From positions 32,722,849 to 32,786,848 of the forward strand of contig OY747721.1 in NCBI GenBank assembly GCA_963556495.2: a DNA stretch of 64,000 bases. Direction: 5' to 3'. The DNA is from Valencia hispanica (Eukaryota > Chordata > Actinopteri > Cyprinodontiformes > Valenciidae). Made by a program: the position numbers and the translations under genes. The notes beneath the pieces were generated by a model. The model searched no databases. It was not told where the DNA came from and saw only the letters and a list, made by a program, of their open reading frames with translations. This document shows positions 34,610-43,017 of the stretch, in pieces (the stretch's first letter is position 1; every line of letters begins with the position of its first letter).

Positions 34610-35290
34610 TGTCATGTTTGGTAGATTTAAGGACCCAAAAGCAGCAAAATAAAACTTACAATGTTTTAATGGTAACAAAAACAAGGCGAATGAACTTGCA
34701 TAACTTAGGAGAACCAACAAATACAGCGATGAGGAAAAAACAGGAACCAGACAGGGAAAGAATGACGACAGACCAGCGAGTAGTGACTGAATGAGAGAAG
34801 AATATATACTGGGGAGGAAATGAGGAAGTGAGAGGAGACCAATGACCAATTAGAGGAATCAGATGCAGGTGTGAGGGAGAGAGCAGGTGGAAACAATCAA
34901 CAGCTGGGACAAGAGGTAGAATGGCTAGAAAGACAGAAAACTCTTAAGAACCTAGAAACTAAAGATAATAAGTCTAGGAAGGAAACCTAAGGAAATACTA
35001 GAGAGCAGAAGGAAGAAATAATTTAGGAAACTATCTAGAGGGAATAAACTAAGGAAACAAATGAGGACACAAACAAAAGGTGAAAACATCTAAGAGCAAG
35101 AAGATACAGAAACAAGGAAGTGCCAGAATAAACCAATAAAGACGAGGAATAACCTAACATGATAAAACTAGATAAGGAAGAAGTTTAAACACAAACAGGA
35201 GGGACAAAACAAGAGAGCAGCTTGGGGTACAGAGGGGAAGGAAATGAAGTGGAAGGAAAAAAGCAAAATATCCACGGAACCTGACAGTTA
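34610..35290. repeat. Purine-rich interspersed repeat
   Basis: Begins near AATGTCATGTTTGGTAGATT and ends near CCTGACAGTTAATGTC. Strong A/G bias on the plus strand over about 650 bp, no coding capacity. Likely a non-autonomous DNA transposon of a kind common in fish; family not assigned. Similar text in opposite orientation at 29700-30180. Confidence 0.45.
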
Positions 35291-35359
35291 ATGTCTAACT
35301 GATTTCATATATAATGGTGCTATCATGGCTGCAGAAATTCTAAATATTCAGGTGTAAAT

Positions 35360-35390
35360 CTCTATTGTTACCTCCACCACGGAGGTTATG
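35360..35390 (+). repeat. Left fragment of fish repeat used as target by the palindromic element
   Basis: TTACCTCCACCACGGAGGTTATG ends with the target duplication GTTATG (35385-35390). The same repeat resumes after the element at 50470 (GTTATGTTTTCGCCAGGGTT), and again after a solo LTR at 50964 (TAACTCAAAATGTTATTGAC). Joined in that order they match a very common teleost repeat. Confidence 0.75.
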
Positions 35391-35436
35391 AGAGAAAGTA
35401 TAGACCACTAGCTGTCAAAATGCAAATGAGACCACG

Positions 35437-35613
35437 CCCCTTCCGGGTACGCCCCTTCCGGGTACGCCCACTTCCGGGTACGCCCCTTCCGGGTACGCCC
35501 ACTTCCGGGTACGCCCACTTCCGGGTACGCCCACTTCCGGGTACGCCCATTTCCGGGTACGCCCATTTCCGGGTACGCCCCTTCCGGTTACGCCCCTTCC
35601 GGTTACGCCCACT
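35437..35613. repeat. Left terminal tandem array, 15-17 bp unit
   Basis: About eleven copies of CC(A)C(C/T)TTCCGGGTACGCC. In complement each unit reads GGCGTACCCGGAAGTGG or a variant, which includes the ETS-type core CCGGAAGT in about four units. Mirror copy at 50247-50423. Confidence 0.9.
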
Positions 35614-35639
35614 TTTGCAGGCTCCCTGGTTGCCGTGAC

Positions 35640-35965
35640 AAGCTCCGCCCTGTCATAATAAGCTCTGCCCCCTGATGGCCACGCCCACCTGTCACAATAA
35701 GCCCCGCCCCCTGATGGCCCCGCCCACCTGTCAAAACGGGATACGCCCCCTGGTGGGCACGCCCACCTGTCAAGATAGGACACACCCACCTGTCAAAATG
35801 GGGTACGCCCCCTGGTGGCCACGCCCACTTGTCAAAATAGGACGCGCCCACCTGTCAAAATAGGGTACGCCCCCTGGTGACCACGCCCACCTGTCAAAAT
35901 AGGACACGCCCACCTGTCGAAATAGGGTACGCCCCCTGATGGTCACGCCCACCTGTCAAAATATG
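35640..35965. repeat. Left minisatellite with CTCF-like cores
   Basis: Imperfect units containing CACGCCCACCTGTCAAAATA and ACGCCCCCTGGTGGCCACGC. The second, in complement, matches the vertebrate CTCF core (CCACCAGGGGGCG) closely; six such cores. Mirror at 49895-50220. Confidence 0.85.
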
Positions 35966-36422
35966 GCACTAAATGGCTCCCTCTAGTGGTTCTACAATTA
36001 AACTAAATGCAAAAAATGAAAATACCTCCCCCTAGTGGCCCAATAAATACTATTACACCAAAACTTATAAATGCCTCCCTCTAGTGGTTCAAAATTAATA
36101 TAACAGCCTATTGTATAATTGGCCCCCTCTAGTGGATCAAAGTAACATTACATGCAAATCTAAAAATACCTCCCCCTAGTGGCTCTAAAATTAAATGACA
36201 TGCAAATATGAAAATACCTCCCCCTAGTGGCCCAATAAATAGTATTACACCCAAATGTGAAAATACCTCCCTCTAGTGGTTCAAAATTAATATAACAGCC
36301 TATTGTATAATTGGCCCCCTCTAGTGGATCAAAGTAACATTACTCCCAAATGTGAAAATACCTCCCCCTAGTGGCTCAAAAATTAAATTACAGCCTATAG
36401 TATATATAGCGCCCCCAATGGT
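35966..36422. repeat. Left array with CCCCCTAGTGG cores, 192-bp higher-order unit
   Basis: Ten CCCC(C/T)CTAGTGG-like cores spaced roughly 40-50 bp. Two long units (starting near 36021 and 36213) are near-copies 192 bp apart. Mirror at 49438-49894. Confidence 0.85.
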
Positions 36423-36852
36423 TTGAATCTAACTCCTCAGTGTCATCAGAACATGTCCGAACAAGTCCCTTTAATATTATACGGTCTGGGCTCTGTCTCA
36501 ACATGACTCCTTGAGCATTCCATTTTATTTTAAACAGTTAAAAGGTGCTTTTTAGCTTCCTGACTTTAATTTAAAACCACATTAGCTCCAACACTCTAGA
36601 GACACCATTACATCTGATTCTAACAATTCAACCATGATAAATTAAACTTGTAAGAGCACTAAAAAGAGAATTTATTCACCCACAGCTATGTTGAAGCAGA
36701 TGCTCATCCTTTTGTTGATTTTAAAAATGCACCATTACACAGTCTTTAAAAACAGATAAGGATTTTAAAAAACATCACTTTAAACCTGGGTGCTTTAAGC
36801 TGGAAATAAGAAATCTATCAAACTACTAAAGTTACTGATAAAAAACAGTCCA

Positions 36853-37020
36853 CCAATCAGCGTTTGACACGCCCCTGCTCTGCTTTGTATTCGCTGTATT
36901 TATCACGCCCCTGTCTTCACCTACGTCCGCAAGTCGGGTAAACCGGTTTGGGCGGTGCTCACCGGGCGGCATTTACCTGTATAAAAGGCTGTCGGAAAAC
37001 GGTTAATCTCTACAGCATGC
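36853..37020 (+). promoter_or_regulatory. Left-arm promoter: CCAAT box and TATA box
   Basis: CCAAT at 36853-36857 and TATAAAAG at 36980-36987 precede the polymerase gene on the correct strand, with GC-rich sequence between. Transcription would start near 37010-37020. Mirror: ATTGG 49003-49007 and CTTTTATA 48873-48880. Confidence 0.7.
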
Positions 37021-37457
37021 TGGAAGGACCTCATTCAACAATCCGACCTTAAGGACACGGAGCGCGGTGCTGCGACGAACAAAGAAAACAGCGGTTTCAC
37101 GAAGACTGTATCACCGGCTTCATTCGAGGGGAATCCCAGAAGCCCGCGTCATTGTCAGACCGCGTCAGAGCTGAGTCCAGGCGGGATTCCCGAGCTTCCC
37201 CTGCTAAGAGCTGGAGTTACGGGTTCAGCGAGGAAATCAACTTCACATCGACTACAGGAAGTCTTCACATCGGCGACCTGTATTATCGGTTTGGAGCGAG
37301 GTGAGTAAATGTTTTTTTTAGCTCGCAATTGTGCGGTCGTCTACGGATGTTTGATAGCACCAAGATGGATTCGGTGCTGGCTTATCGATAGATTCACCGT
37401 AGCATACATACTCTGTTACAGCTAGAAGTATCGCTCAACTGCAGTTACTGCTCTGAG

Positions 37458-38046
37458 CTGGTTTTGGGCTGGAGCGGGAAAAAGGCGGTGGAGATTGTTA
37501 CAAAGCGAAACTCCACTCTGAGGTGAGTTTACTTTTTTTTAAATTATGTTGACTGTTTAGATACGGGTATTACCGTATTTTTATTTATTTTATTATATTC
37601 CTGACTTTTACCTGCGTTTTATCATAGATCGTGATCGAAGCGCGGAGCTGTTTTCAATTGGATCTCAGCGGATCTGCCCAACGCCCGCCTCGCTACTTCA
37701 ATTAACAGTGAGACTGTCTGGAGCTTTCTCCAACTTGTGTATTGTCTGACTCTGGTTTCGGGCTGGAGCGGGAAAAAGGCACTGGGGTTGTTACAAAGCG
37801 AAACTCCGCTCTGAGGTGAGTTTACTGTTTTTAAAATTATGTTGACTGTTTAGATACGGGTATTACCGTATTTTTATTTATTTTATTATATTCCTGACTT
37901 TTACCTGCGCTTTATCATAGATCGTGATCGAAGCGCGGAGCTGTTTGCAATTGGACCTCAGCGGATCTGCCCAACGCCAGCCTTGCTACTTCAGTTAACA
38001 GTGAGACTGTCTGGAGCTTTCTCCAACTTGTGTATTGTCTGACTCT
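37458..38046 (+). repeat. Tandemly duplicated leader (2 x about 294 bp) with splice-like signals
   Basis: Copies 37458-37751 and 37752-38046 are about 95% alike by eye. Each has GAG|GTGAGT (donors at 37523 and 37816) and a T-rich TTTATCATAG (acceptor ends 37627 and 37920). Another donor lies at 37301 (GAG|GTGAGT), and TTTAAATAG at 38092 is a last possible acceptor before the ATG at 38111. Together they suggest a spliced 5' UTR in which one exon-intron unit was duplicated. Confidence 0.65.
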
Positions 38047-38110
38047 AAATGTTTTTTCATGTCCTTTTTTTTCTGATCGTGTGTTTAAATAGCAACATCA
38101 ACCAGTCACT

Positions 38111-41100
38111 ATGAATGTCTCACAGGAGCTAAATAGTCCTCAACCGTCTAGTCAGGAAGATGAAGAATTTCAGATCAATGTACGTGACGAATTCAATAAC
38201 ATAGAGATCCGACACAACTTTGTCCGGCCTGAGGGTGATCATCCGTGTCCGTATGAATTTCATAATCACATATTGAATTTGCTCAGGGGTTTATCAGACC
38301 GGGTGACACCGCTGGTTAACACTAACGATATTGTGCAGATAGAGGTTAATGGACCCGGCGTGTCTCGCAGCGTAACTTTCTCTGTCGATGAAGGGGGGAG
38401 TAACGTCATGCACCAGTTCGAAACGTTTTTAGATGATCTGATGCAATCCAATGCTGAAATAGCCTCAACAGAGCGTTTGGAGTTTGTAATTCAAACAGTG
38501 CGTGATCTTAGCGGGGGAGCTAGACGAAAAGCTGAAATGTCTCTCGATTGCGAGCTTATACACAAGAAGAGACGCCACCTATACATTGTGAACAATGATC
38601 GAGATGATAAACTGTGTTTTGCTATTAGCTTAGCCTGTGTTGCAGACCCTAGCCTCGGCTCCGATGCGGCTATACAGCTCGGTAGAGAGTTGCAACAGCG
38701 TGCAGGCCTTTCAGAACACACCCCCGTCAGATCAGGCGATATCCACAAATTTGAGAAGTTGTTGAACAGAAAAATAGTTGTTTTTATCAGAAGTGAGGGA
38801 GAGAGAGCTCTAGGGAAGATTCAGACCAACTTTGAGGACCGAAGCAGGACTGTTTTTCTATTGCACTTCCGAGACCATTACTACGGGATCAAAAACTTGA
38901 AGGGTTTTATAGGGGCTCGGGATATTTGTCACTACTGTTTCGATCCTATAGGGCATAAATACAATCATGTATGCAAAGGTTCGTGCGCTGTCTGCAATGA
39001 TGCAGCGTGTGCTCAGGGGGTTACAAATCCGATTCTTTGTCATGACTGTAACAGATATTGCAAGAACCAGACGTGTTACGATAGACATAAAGTACCTGAG
39101 CTAAAACCCAGGGCGCGTGTGATGGTCAGTCATTGTGATCAGGTGAAGAAATGTCCCAACTGTGGGTTAAACTATAACCAGAGTCTCACAACAGGCAAGA
39201 AGCATGTGTGTCAAGGGAAGAAGTGTAGGATTTGTGGGGGTAAGCTTGACAAGGACCAGCCAGCATCGGACCATAAATGTTATATCCAAACATGCTCTGT
39301 CGATACCGAAATAAGTGACAAGGTGATTTTTTACGATATTGAAACTTTCCCTGGTGCGCAGGGTGAGCATGTTCCATTTCTGATCTGTTCAAAGTCCACA
39401 TCTGGCGAGGAGTGGTCAGCCTACGGTAGTGATTGTATTCGGGAGTTTATTCGTGAAATCAGGAGGCCGGGCCGTCGGAATTACACATGTGTAGCCCATA
39501 ATGCTAGAGCTTTTGATTCCTACCTTGTTCTGAATTCAATGACGGAGATGGGTTTAAATCCTGACATCATTATGCAAGGGTGTAAAATTCTGAGCATCAC
39601 TGATCCTGATTACGGTTTGAGGTTCATTGACAGCCTATCTTTCCTTGCCATGAAGCTTAGTAAAATGCCTGAAGCCCTCGGTTTTCCTGACCATAGCAAG
39701 GGCTATTTCCCACACCGTTTCTCATCCTCTGATAATCTGAGCTATGTAGGTTCTTACCCGCTGCCATCATTTTACGGTGTTGAGCGAATGAATCGTGCTG
39801 AGCAGGAGGAATTCTATACATGGTACGCTGAGGTTAGCAAGGGCGTGTTTGACTTTAAAAAGGAGGCTCTCTTTTACTGTAAGAATGATGTGGAGATACT
39901 CCTACAAGGATGTACAAGGTTTCGTCAGGAGTTTTTTAACGACAGTCAGATTGACCCTTTTAACAGGATCACCATCGCAAGTGCTTGTATGAAAGTGTTT
40001 CAAAGCAATCATTTGAAGGCAGACACTCTCGCTGTGCCTTCACCTACAGACTACAGCGAACAGTTTAAAAAGTTTTCCACAGCTTCCGTTGAATGGTTGG
40101 AATATGTTTCACATACATGGAGGGTTGGAATACAGCATGCTCTAAGAGGTGGTGAGAAAAAGATTGGATCATATTTTTTAGACGGTTACCTGGAGGTAGG
40201 GGAGCGTAAAATAGGGTTTGAGTTCCATGGGTGTGAGCATCATGGCTGCAGCACCTGTCGCTATCCAACAGCTGAGAGTCCATTGACCGGTGTGCCTTAT
40301 GGGCAGCTCTACGCTGCCACCATGGAGAGGGAGCATGTGCTGAGGACTGTGTACGGTATAGAGCTCGAGGTGATGTGGGAACATGTGTGGGAAGAAATGA
40401 AGAAGAGTAACGCTGATGTGAAGCAGTTCATGATGACCTACCAGGCTCCTGCACCACTTACCCCCCGTGAAGCGCTTTTTGGAGGGCGTACATGTGCAGT
40501 CAGGTTGAGGTACTCTGCAGCCCCCGGTGAGCAGGTTCTTTACCAGGACGTGTGTAGTCTTTACCCATTTGTTCAGAAGACAAAAAGCTTTCCTGTAGGG
40601 CACCCGATCATAATCAGGGAAAACTTTGATGATCCTAGAAATTATTATGGATTTATCAAAGCAGTCATTTCACCACCTCGTGGTCTTTATTTCCCCATTC
40701 TACCATTCAGAACAGATCATGGAAAGCTTGTATTCACCCTTTGTCGCACATGTGCATTGGAGAACAATCAGACACATAGTTGCACCCACACTGACACTGA
40801 GAGAGCCTTAACAGGTGTATGGGTGTCTGAAGAGGTTAAAGAAGCCCTTTCACACGGCTACAGAATCGATCAGATCGTTGAGGTGTGGCACTTTGAGCAG
40901 CATAGTGATCAGATCTTTGCAAAGTATGTCAACTCCTTTTTGAAGACCAAGCAGGAAGCTTCAGGTTATCCTGAGGGTGTAGAGAGCGAGGAGGACAAAC
41001 AGAAATACATCCAGGATTTCATGATGAATCAGGGTGTAGAGTTAGACCCTGAAAAAATTAAAGTAAACCCGGCAAAACGTCAAGTAGCCAAACTGTGTTT

Positions 41101-41806
41101 GAATTCGCTTTGGGGGAAGTTTGCTCAAAAAAATGACCAAACCCAAACCTCAATCATTAAACACCCTGACAAGTTTTTTGAGTTCCTGTTTTCAGGGAAG
41201 TTCGTTGTGACATACTTCAGCTTTCTGAACCCCAAGATGGTCATGATTCAATGGAAGTACAACAAAAACTGTGTAACGCCCCCTAACAAAACCACCAATG
41301 TCTTCGTTGCCGCATTTACAACAGCTTACGCACGACTAGAGTTATTCAGATACCTACACCAACTCCAAGAACGGGTACTCTACCTTGACACAGACAGTGT
41401 GATCTATGTTGTGCGTGAAGGCGAGAGCTCTCTGCCGACAGGTAGCTATTTAGGTGACTTGACAAACGAGCTCCCACCAGGGGACACCATTCAGGAGTTT
41501 GTTGCCGCAGGGCCAAAGAGTTACTCGTATCAGACAAAGCACAGGGGGAAGGTCGTGATGAGGGCAAAGGGGATATCGCGAACCATAGAATGCTGTGAAA
41601 GGGTGAATTTTGATACAATGACAGGACTTGTTGACGGTTACCTGGGTGGTGAGAGAGGCGAGGTACTCAAAGCACCGCAGCATTCCATCAAACGTGATAA
41701 AAACGGGTTCCATCTGAGGAATCACTCATTTACCAAAACTTTCAGGGTGGTCTATGACAAGCGGAGGTTGTTCCCAGACGGAACGACGCTACCATTTGGT
41801 TTTTGA
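38111..41806 (+). CDS. polB: Protein-primed family B DNA polymerase, left arm
   Basis: 1231 aa. Replicates the linear element from a protein primer (family knowledge). Residues 1-140 are unassigned. Residues 155-260 look OTU-like: D165-K-L-C168 and later H256-Y-Y. A Cys/His-rich, probably zinc-binding region spans 273-390. The 3'-5' exonuclease has YDIET at 408-412 (D409, E411), N464/D469 in HNARAFD and YCKND with D593. The palm has motif A DVCSLYPF (D813, Y818), motif B KLCLNSLWG (994-1002), motif C YLDTDS (D1093, D1095) and GPKSY with K1136. Residues 820-970, between motifs A and B, hold the TPR1/TPR2 insertions expected of protein-primed enzymes. No catalytic residue is missing. The ATG at 38111 has A at -3. 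Stop is 8 nt before the next gene. Confidence 0.95.
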   Translation: MNVSQELNSPQPSSQEDEEFQINVRDEFNNIEIRHNFVRPEGDHPCPYEFHNHILNLLRGLSDRVTPLVNTNDIVQIEVNGPGVSRSVTFSVDEGGSNVMHQFETFLDDLMQSNAEIASTERLEFVIQTVRDLSGGARRKAEMSLDCELIHKKRRHLYIVNNDRDDKLCFAISLACVADPSLGSDAAIQLGRELQQRAGLSEHTPVRSGDIHKFEKLLNRKIVVFIRSEGERALGKIQTNFEDRSRTVFLLHFRDHYYGIKNLKGFIGARDICHYCFDPIGHKYNHVCKGSCAVCNDAACAQGVTNPILCHDCNRYCKNQTCYDRHKVPELKPRARVMVSHCDQVKKCPNCGLNYNQSLTTGKKHVCQGKKCRICGGKLDKDQPASDHKCYIQTCSVDTEISDKVIFYDIETFPGAQGEHVPFLICSKSTSGEEWSAYGSDCIREFIREIRRPGRRNYTCVAHNARAFDSYLVLNSMTEMGLNPDIIMQGCKILSITDPDYGLRFIDSLSFLAMKLSKMPEALGFPDHSKGYFPHRFSSSDNLSYVGSYPLPSFYGVERMNRAEQEEFYTWYAEVSKGVFDFKKEALFYCKNDVEILLQGCTRFRQEFFNDSQIDPFNRITIASACMKVFQSNHLKADTLAVPSPTDYSEQFKKFSTASVEWLEYVSHTWRVGIQHALRGGEKKIGSYFLDGYLEVGERKIGFEFHGCEHHGCSTCRYPTAESPLTGVPYGQLYAATMEREHVLRTVYGIELEVMWEHVWEEMKKSNADVKQFMMTYQAPAPLTPREALFGGRTCAVRLRYSAAPGEQVLYQDVCSLYPFVQKTKSFPVGHPIIIRENFDDPRNYYGFIKAVISPPRGLYFPILPFRTDHGKLVFTLCRTCALENNQTHSCTHTDTERALTGVWVSEEVKEALSHGYRIDQIVEVWHFEQHSDQIFAKYVNSFLKTKQEASGYPEGVESEEDKQKYIQDFMMNQGVELDPEKIKVNPAKRQVAKLCLNSLWGKFAQKNDQTQTSIIKHPDKFFEFLFSGKFVVTYFSFLNPKMVMIQWKYNKNCVTPPNKTTNVFVAAFTTAYARLELFRYLHQLQERVLYLDTDSVIYVVREGESSLPTGSYLGDLTNELPPGDTIQEFVAAGPKSYSYQTKHRGKVVMRAKGISRTIECCERVNFDTMTGLVDGYLGGERGEVLKAPQHSIKRDKNGFHLRNHSFTKTFRVVYDKRRLFPDGTTLPFGF

Positions 41807-41814
41807 GGGGGAAA

Positions 41815-42498
41815 ATGCAGCATCAGGGTGAACTGGAAGCGATTAACTTTGATCCAAGATTTAAAACTCCTTTTTCAAGTCTTGTGGTAGGCCCGAGTGG
41901 CTGTGGGAAGTCTTTTTTTGTAAAAAATGTTTTGATTAATTGTCTACATGTGATGGATTCTGTACCTGAAAATATTGTTTGGATCTACACTTCATTCCAA
42001 CCATTGTATACGGAATTGATGAAGATTAATAAATCAATTAAATTCATCGAAGGATTGCCTCATTCCTTTGAAGATGATGTTTTATTCCCCCCAGATCAAT
42101 CGCATCTATTGATTCTCGATGATGTACTCTTTCAAGCAGCTGAGCATCCAGAGGTCGTGAAAATATTTACACAATATCGACACCATAGAAACATGAGCGT
42201 TATGATGTTGACTCAGAATGTGTTTCTCAAGGGGAAACATACTCGAACTATCAGTCTTAATTGTAATTATATGGTCTTGTTTAAAAACCCACGTGACAGA
42301 TTGCAGGTAGCAAATTTAGCACGTCAAATTTTCCCTGGACAGAAACCCTTTTTCATGGAGAGTTTTGAAGATGCTACGAGCCAACCACACGGCTATTTAT
42401 GTGTAGACCTAACCCCTGACACACCAGACCAATACAGGCTCAGGACAGGTTTACTTCCTGGACAGTGGCCGGCTGTTTACATAGCTAAGAACAAGTGA
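41815..42498 (+). CDS. A32/FtsK-HerA-like packaging ATPase, left arm
   Basis: 227 aa from the ATG at 41815 (MQHQGELEAINFD), which has A at -3. The open frame extends 12 nt further up only through a TTG. Counting from that TTG, the Walker A motif is GPSGCGKS at 30-37, Walker B LLILDD at 102-107, followed by a QYRHHRN segment and a LTQN sensor-like motif near 145. Size and motifs fit the genome-packaging ATPase shared by Polintons, adintoviruses and poxvirus A32 (family knowledge); it would pump DNA into capsids, yet no capsid gene is present here. ATG is 8 nt after the PolB stop; stop is 5 nt before the next ATG. A non-packaging role is possible if capsids come from elsewhere. Confidence 0.9.
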   Translation: MQHQGELEAINFDPRFKTPFSSLVVGPSGCGKSFFVKNVLINCLHVMDSVPENIVWIYTSFQPLYTELMKINKSIKFIEGLPHSFEDDVLFPPDQSHLLILDDVLFQAAEHPEVVKIFTQYRHHRNMSVMMLTQNVFLKGKHTRTISLNCNYMVLFKNPRDRLQVANLARQIFPGQKPFFMESFEDATSQPHGYLCVDLTPDTPDQYRLRTGLLPGQWPAVYIAKNK

Positions 42499-42503
42499 CC
42501 AAC

Positions 42504-42842
42504 ATGTCGGCACGCATAAAAAGAAATGCACCGTTACTAGGGGCTCTTTTTCATTCCACACCCCAGAAACGTAAAGATATCCTAACTCATTGTTCTCCCG
42601 ACTTTCTACAAACCTTGTGCGAGATTGCTTTAAATGTGCTGAAAGGGAACATCAAGCTGTCCACAACACAATACAACAGACTTAAGAAGCAGAAAAAAAT
42701 CCTCAGGCTGTTGGCTGATCGGAAGGTGGGGTTAAAGCGCAAACGACAGACATTGAAAACCCAGACAGGAGGAATTCTCCCACTGATTGCAGCTGTAATA
42801 CCGTTTCTCGGAGAATTGGTGGCTGGAATATTCCGCCGGTAG
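42504..42842 (+). CDS. Small basic Polinton protein with hydrophobic C-terminus, left arm
   Basis: 112 aa from ATG 42504 (MSARIKRNAPLLGALFHSTP), good -3 A; a GTG-started extension to 42495 is not credible. Layout: an N-terminal helix-forming region with STPQKRKDIL; LCEIALNVLKGNIKLS at about 38-53; a very basic stretch 60-86 rich in Lys and Arg; a Gly-Gly; then a hydrophobic segment 91-110 ending RR. Proteins of this shape follow the ATPase in many animal Polintons and related viruses; their job is unknown to me. The hydrophobic tail could be membrane-active and the basic part could bind DNA, both inference. Lies 5 nt after the ATPase stop. Confidence 0.8.
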   Translation: MSARIKRNAPLLGALFHSTPQKRKDILTHCSPDFLQTLCEIALNVLKGNIKLSTTQYNRLKKQKKILRLLADRKVGLKRKRQTLKTQTGGILPLIAAVIPFLGELVAGIFRR

Positions 42843-42849
42843 AGGTGTA

Positions 42850-43008
42850 TTATGACACTGAGAGCATCACAGAAAATGTTTCTAGTCTCACCGCATCAGT
42901 GTCATCCTGAGCCTTCTGTCGTATGGTTCCGGAGTTATCCCGTTGCTTCAGACGATTTAATTGATGCGGTGAGACTAGAAACATTTTCTGTGATGCTCTC
43001 AGTGTCAT
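42850..43008 (-). pseudogene. Truncated start of a fourth Polinton gene crossing the palindrome centre
   Basis: On the minus strand ATG 43008 opens 9 nt after the small-protein stop and reads 16 codons shared by both arms (MTLRASQKMFLVSPHQ), then 21 codons through the unique spacer (beginning LNRLKQ, rich in Arg, Gln and Asp), and then runs into the inverted arm and stops after 52 codons. The spacer reading resembles the N-terminus of the gene that follows the small protein in other Polintons (recollection of the family, not a search). On the plus strand (42852-43010) the same 16 codons continue with unrelated residues. So only the minus strand keeps the native continuation. Confidence 0.65.
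42899..42961. other. 63-bp unique spacer at the palindrome centre
   Basis: The only non-palindromic part of the element. Left arm ends CCGCATCA (42898), right arm starts TGATGCGG (42962). Length is a multiple of three and open on both strands. Confidence 0.9.
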
Positions 43009-43017
43009 AATACACCT

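Noticed and set aside
35437..35613. Tandem terminal repeats as a CRISPR array
   Set aside because: Units are contiguous with no unique spacers and the context is eukaryotic.
35415..35952. Glycine/arginine-rich frames in the terminal repeats (both ends) as proteins
   Set aside because: They are translations of short tandem DNA repeats, present in several frames at once, with no start context or relatives.
41803..41814. ATPase and small protein starting at the overlapping TTG (41803) or GTG (42495)
   Set aside because: Eukaryotic-type element; ATGs with A at -3 follow at 41815 and 42504, so the overlap with upstream stops is not real.
42896..43008. CAGTGTCAT at 42897-42905 and 43000-43008 as the fold-back microhomology
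   Set aside because: The two copies are direct, not inverted, relative to each other on one strand, so they would not prime a snap-back. Probably chance or unrelated slippage.
42852..43010. 52-codon plus-strand frame across the centre as a gene
   Set aside because: Only its first 16 codons are shared with the family-like reading; the rest is antisense to the spacer. Kept only as the minus-strand truncated gene.
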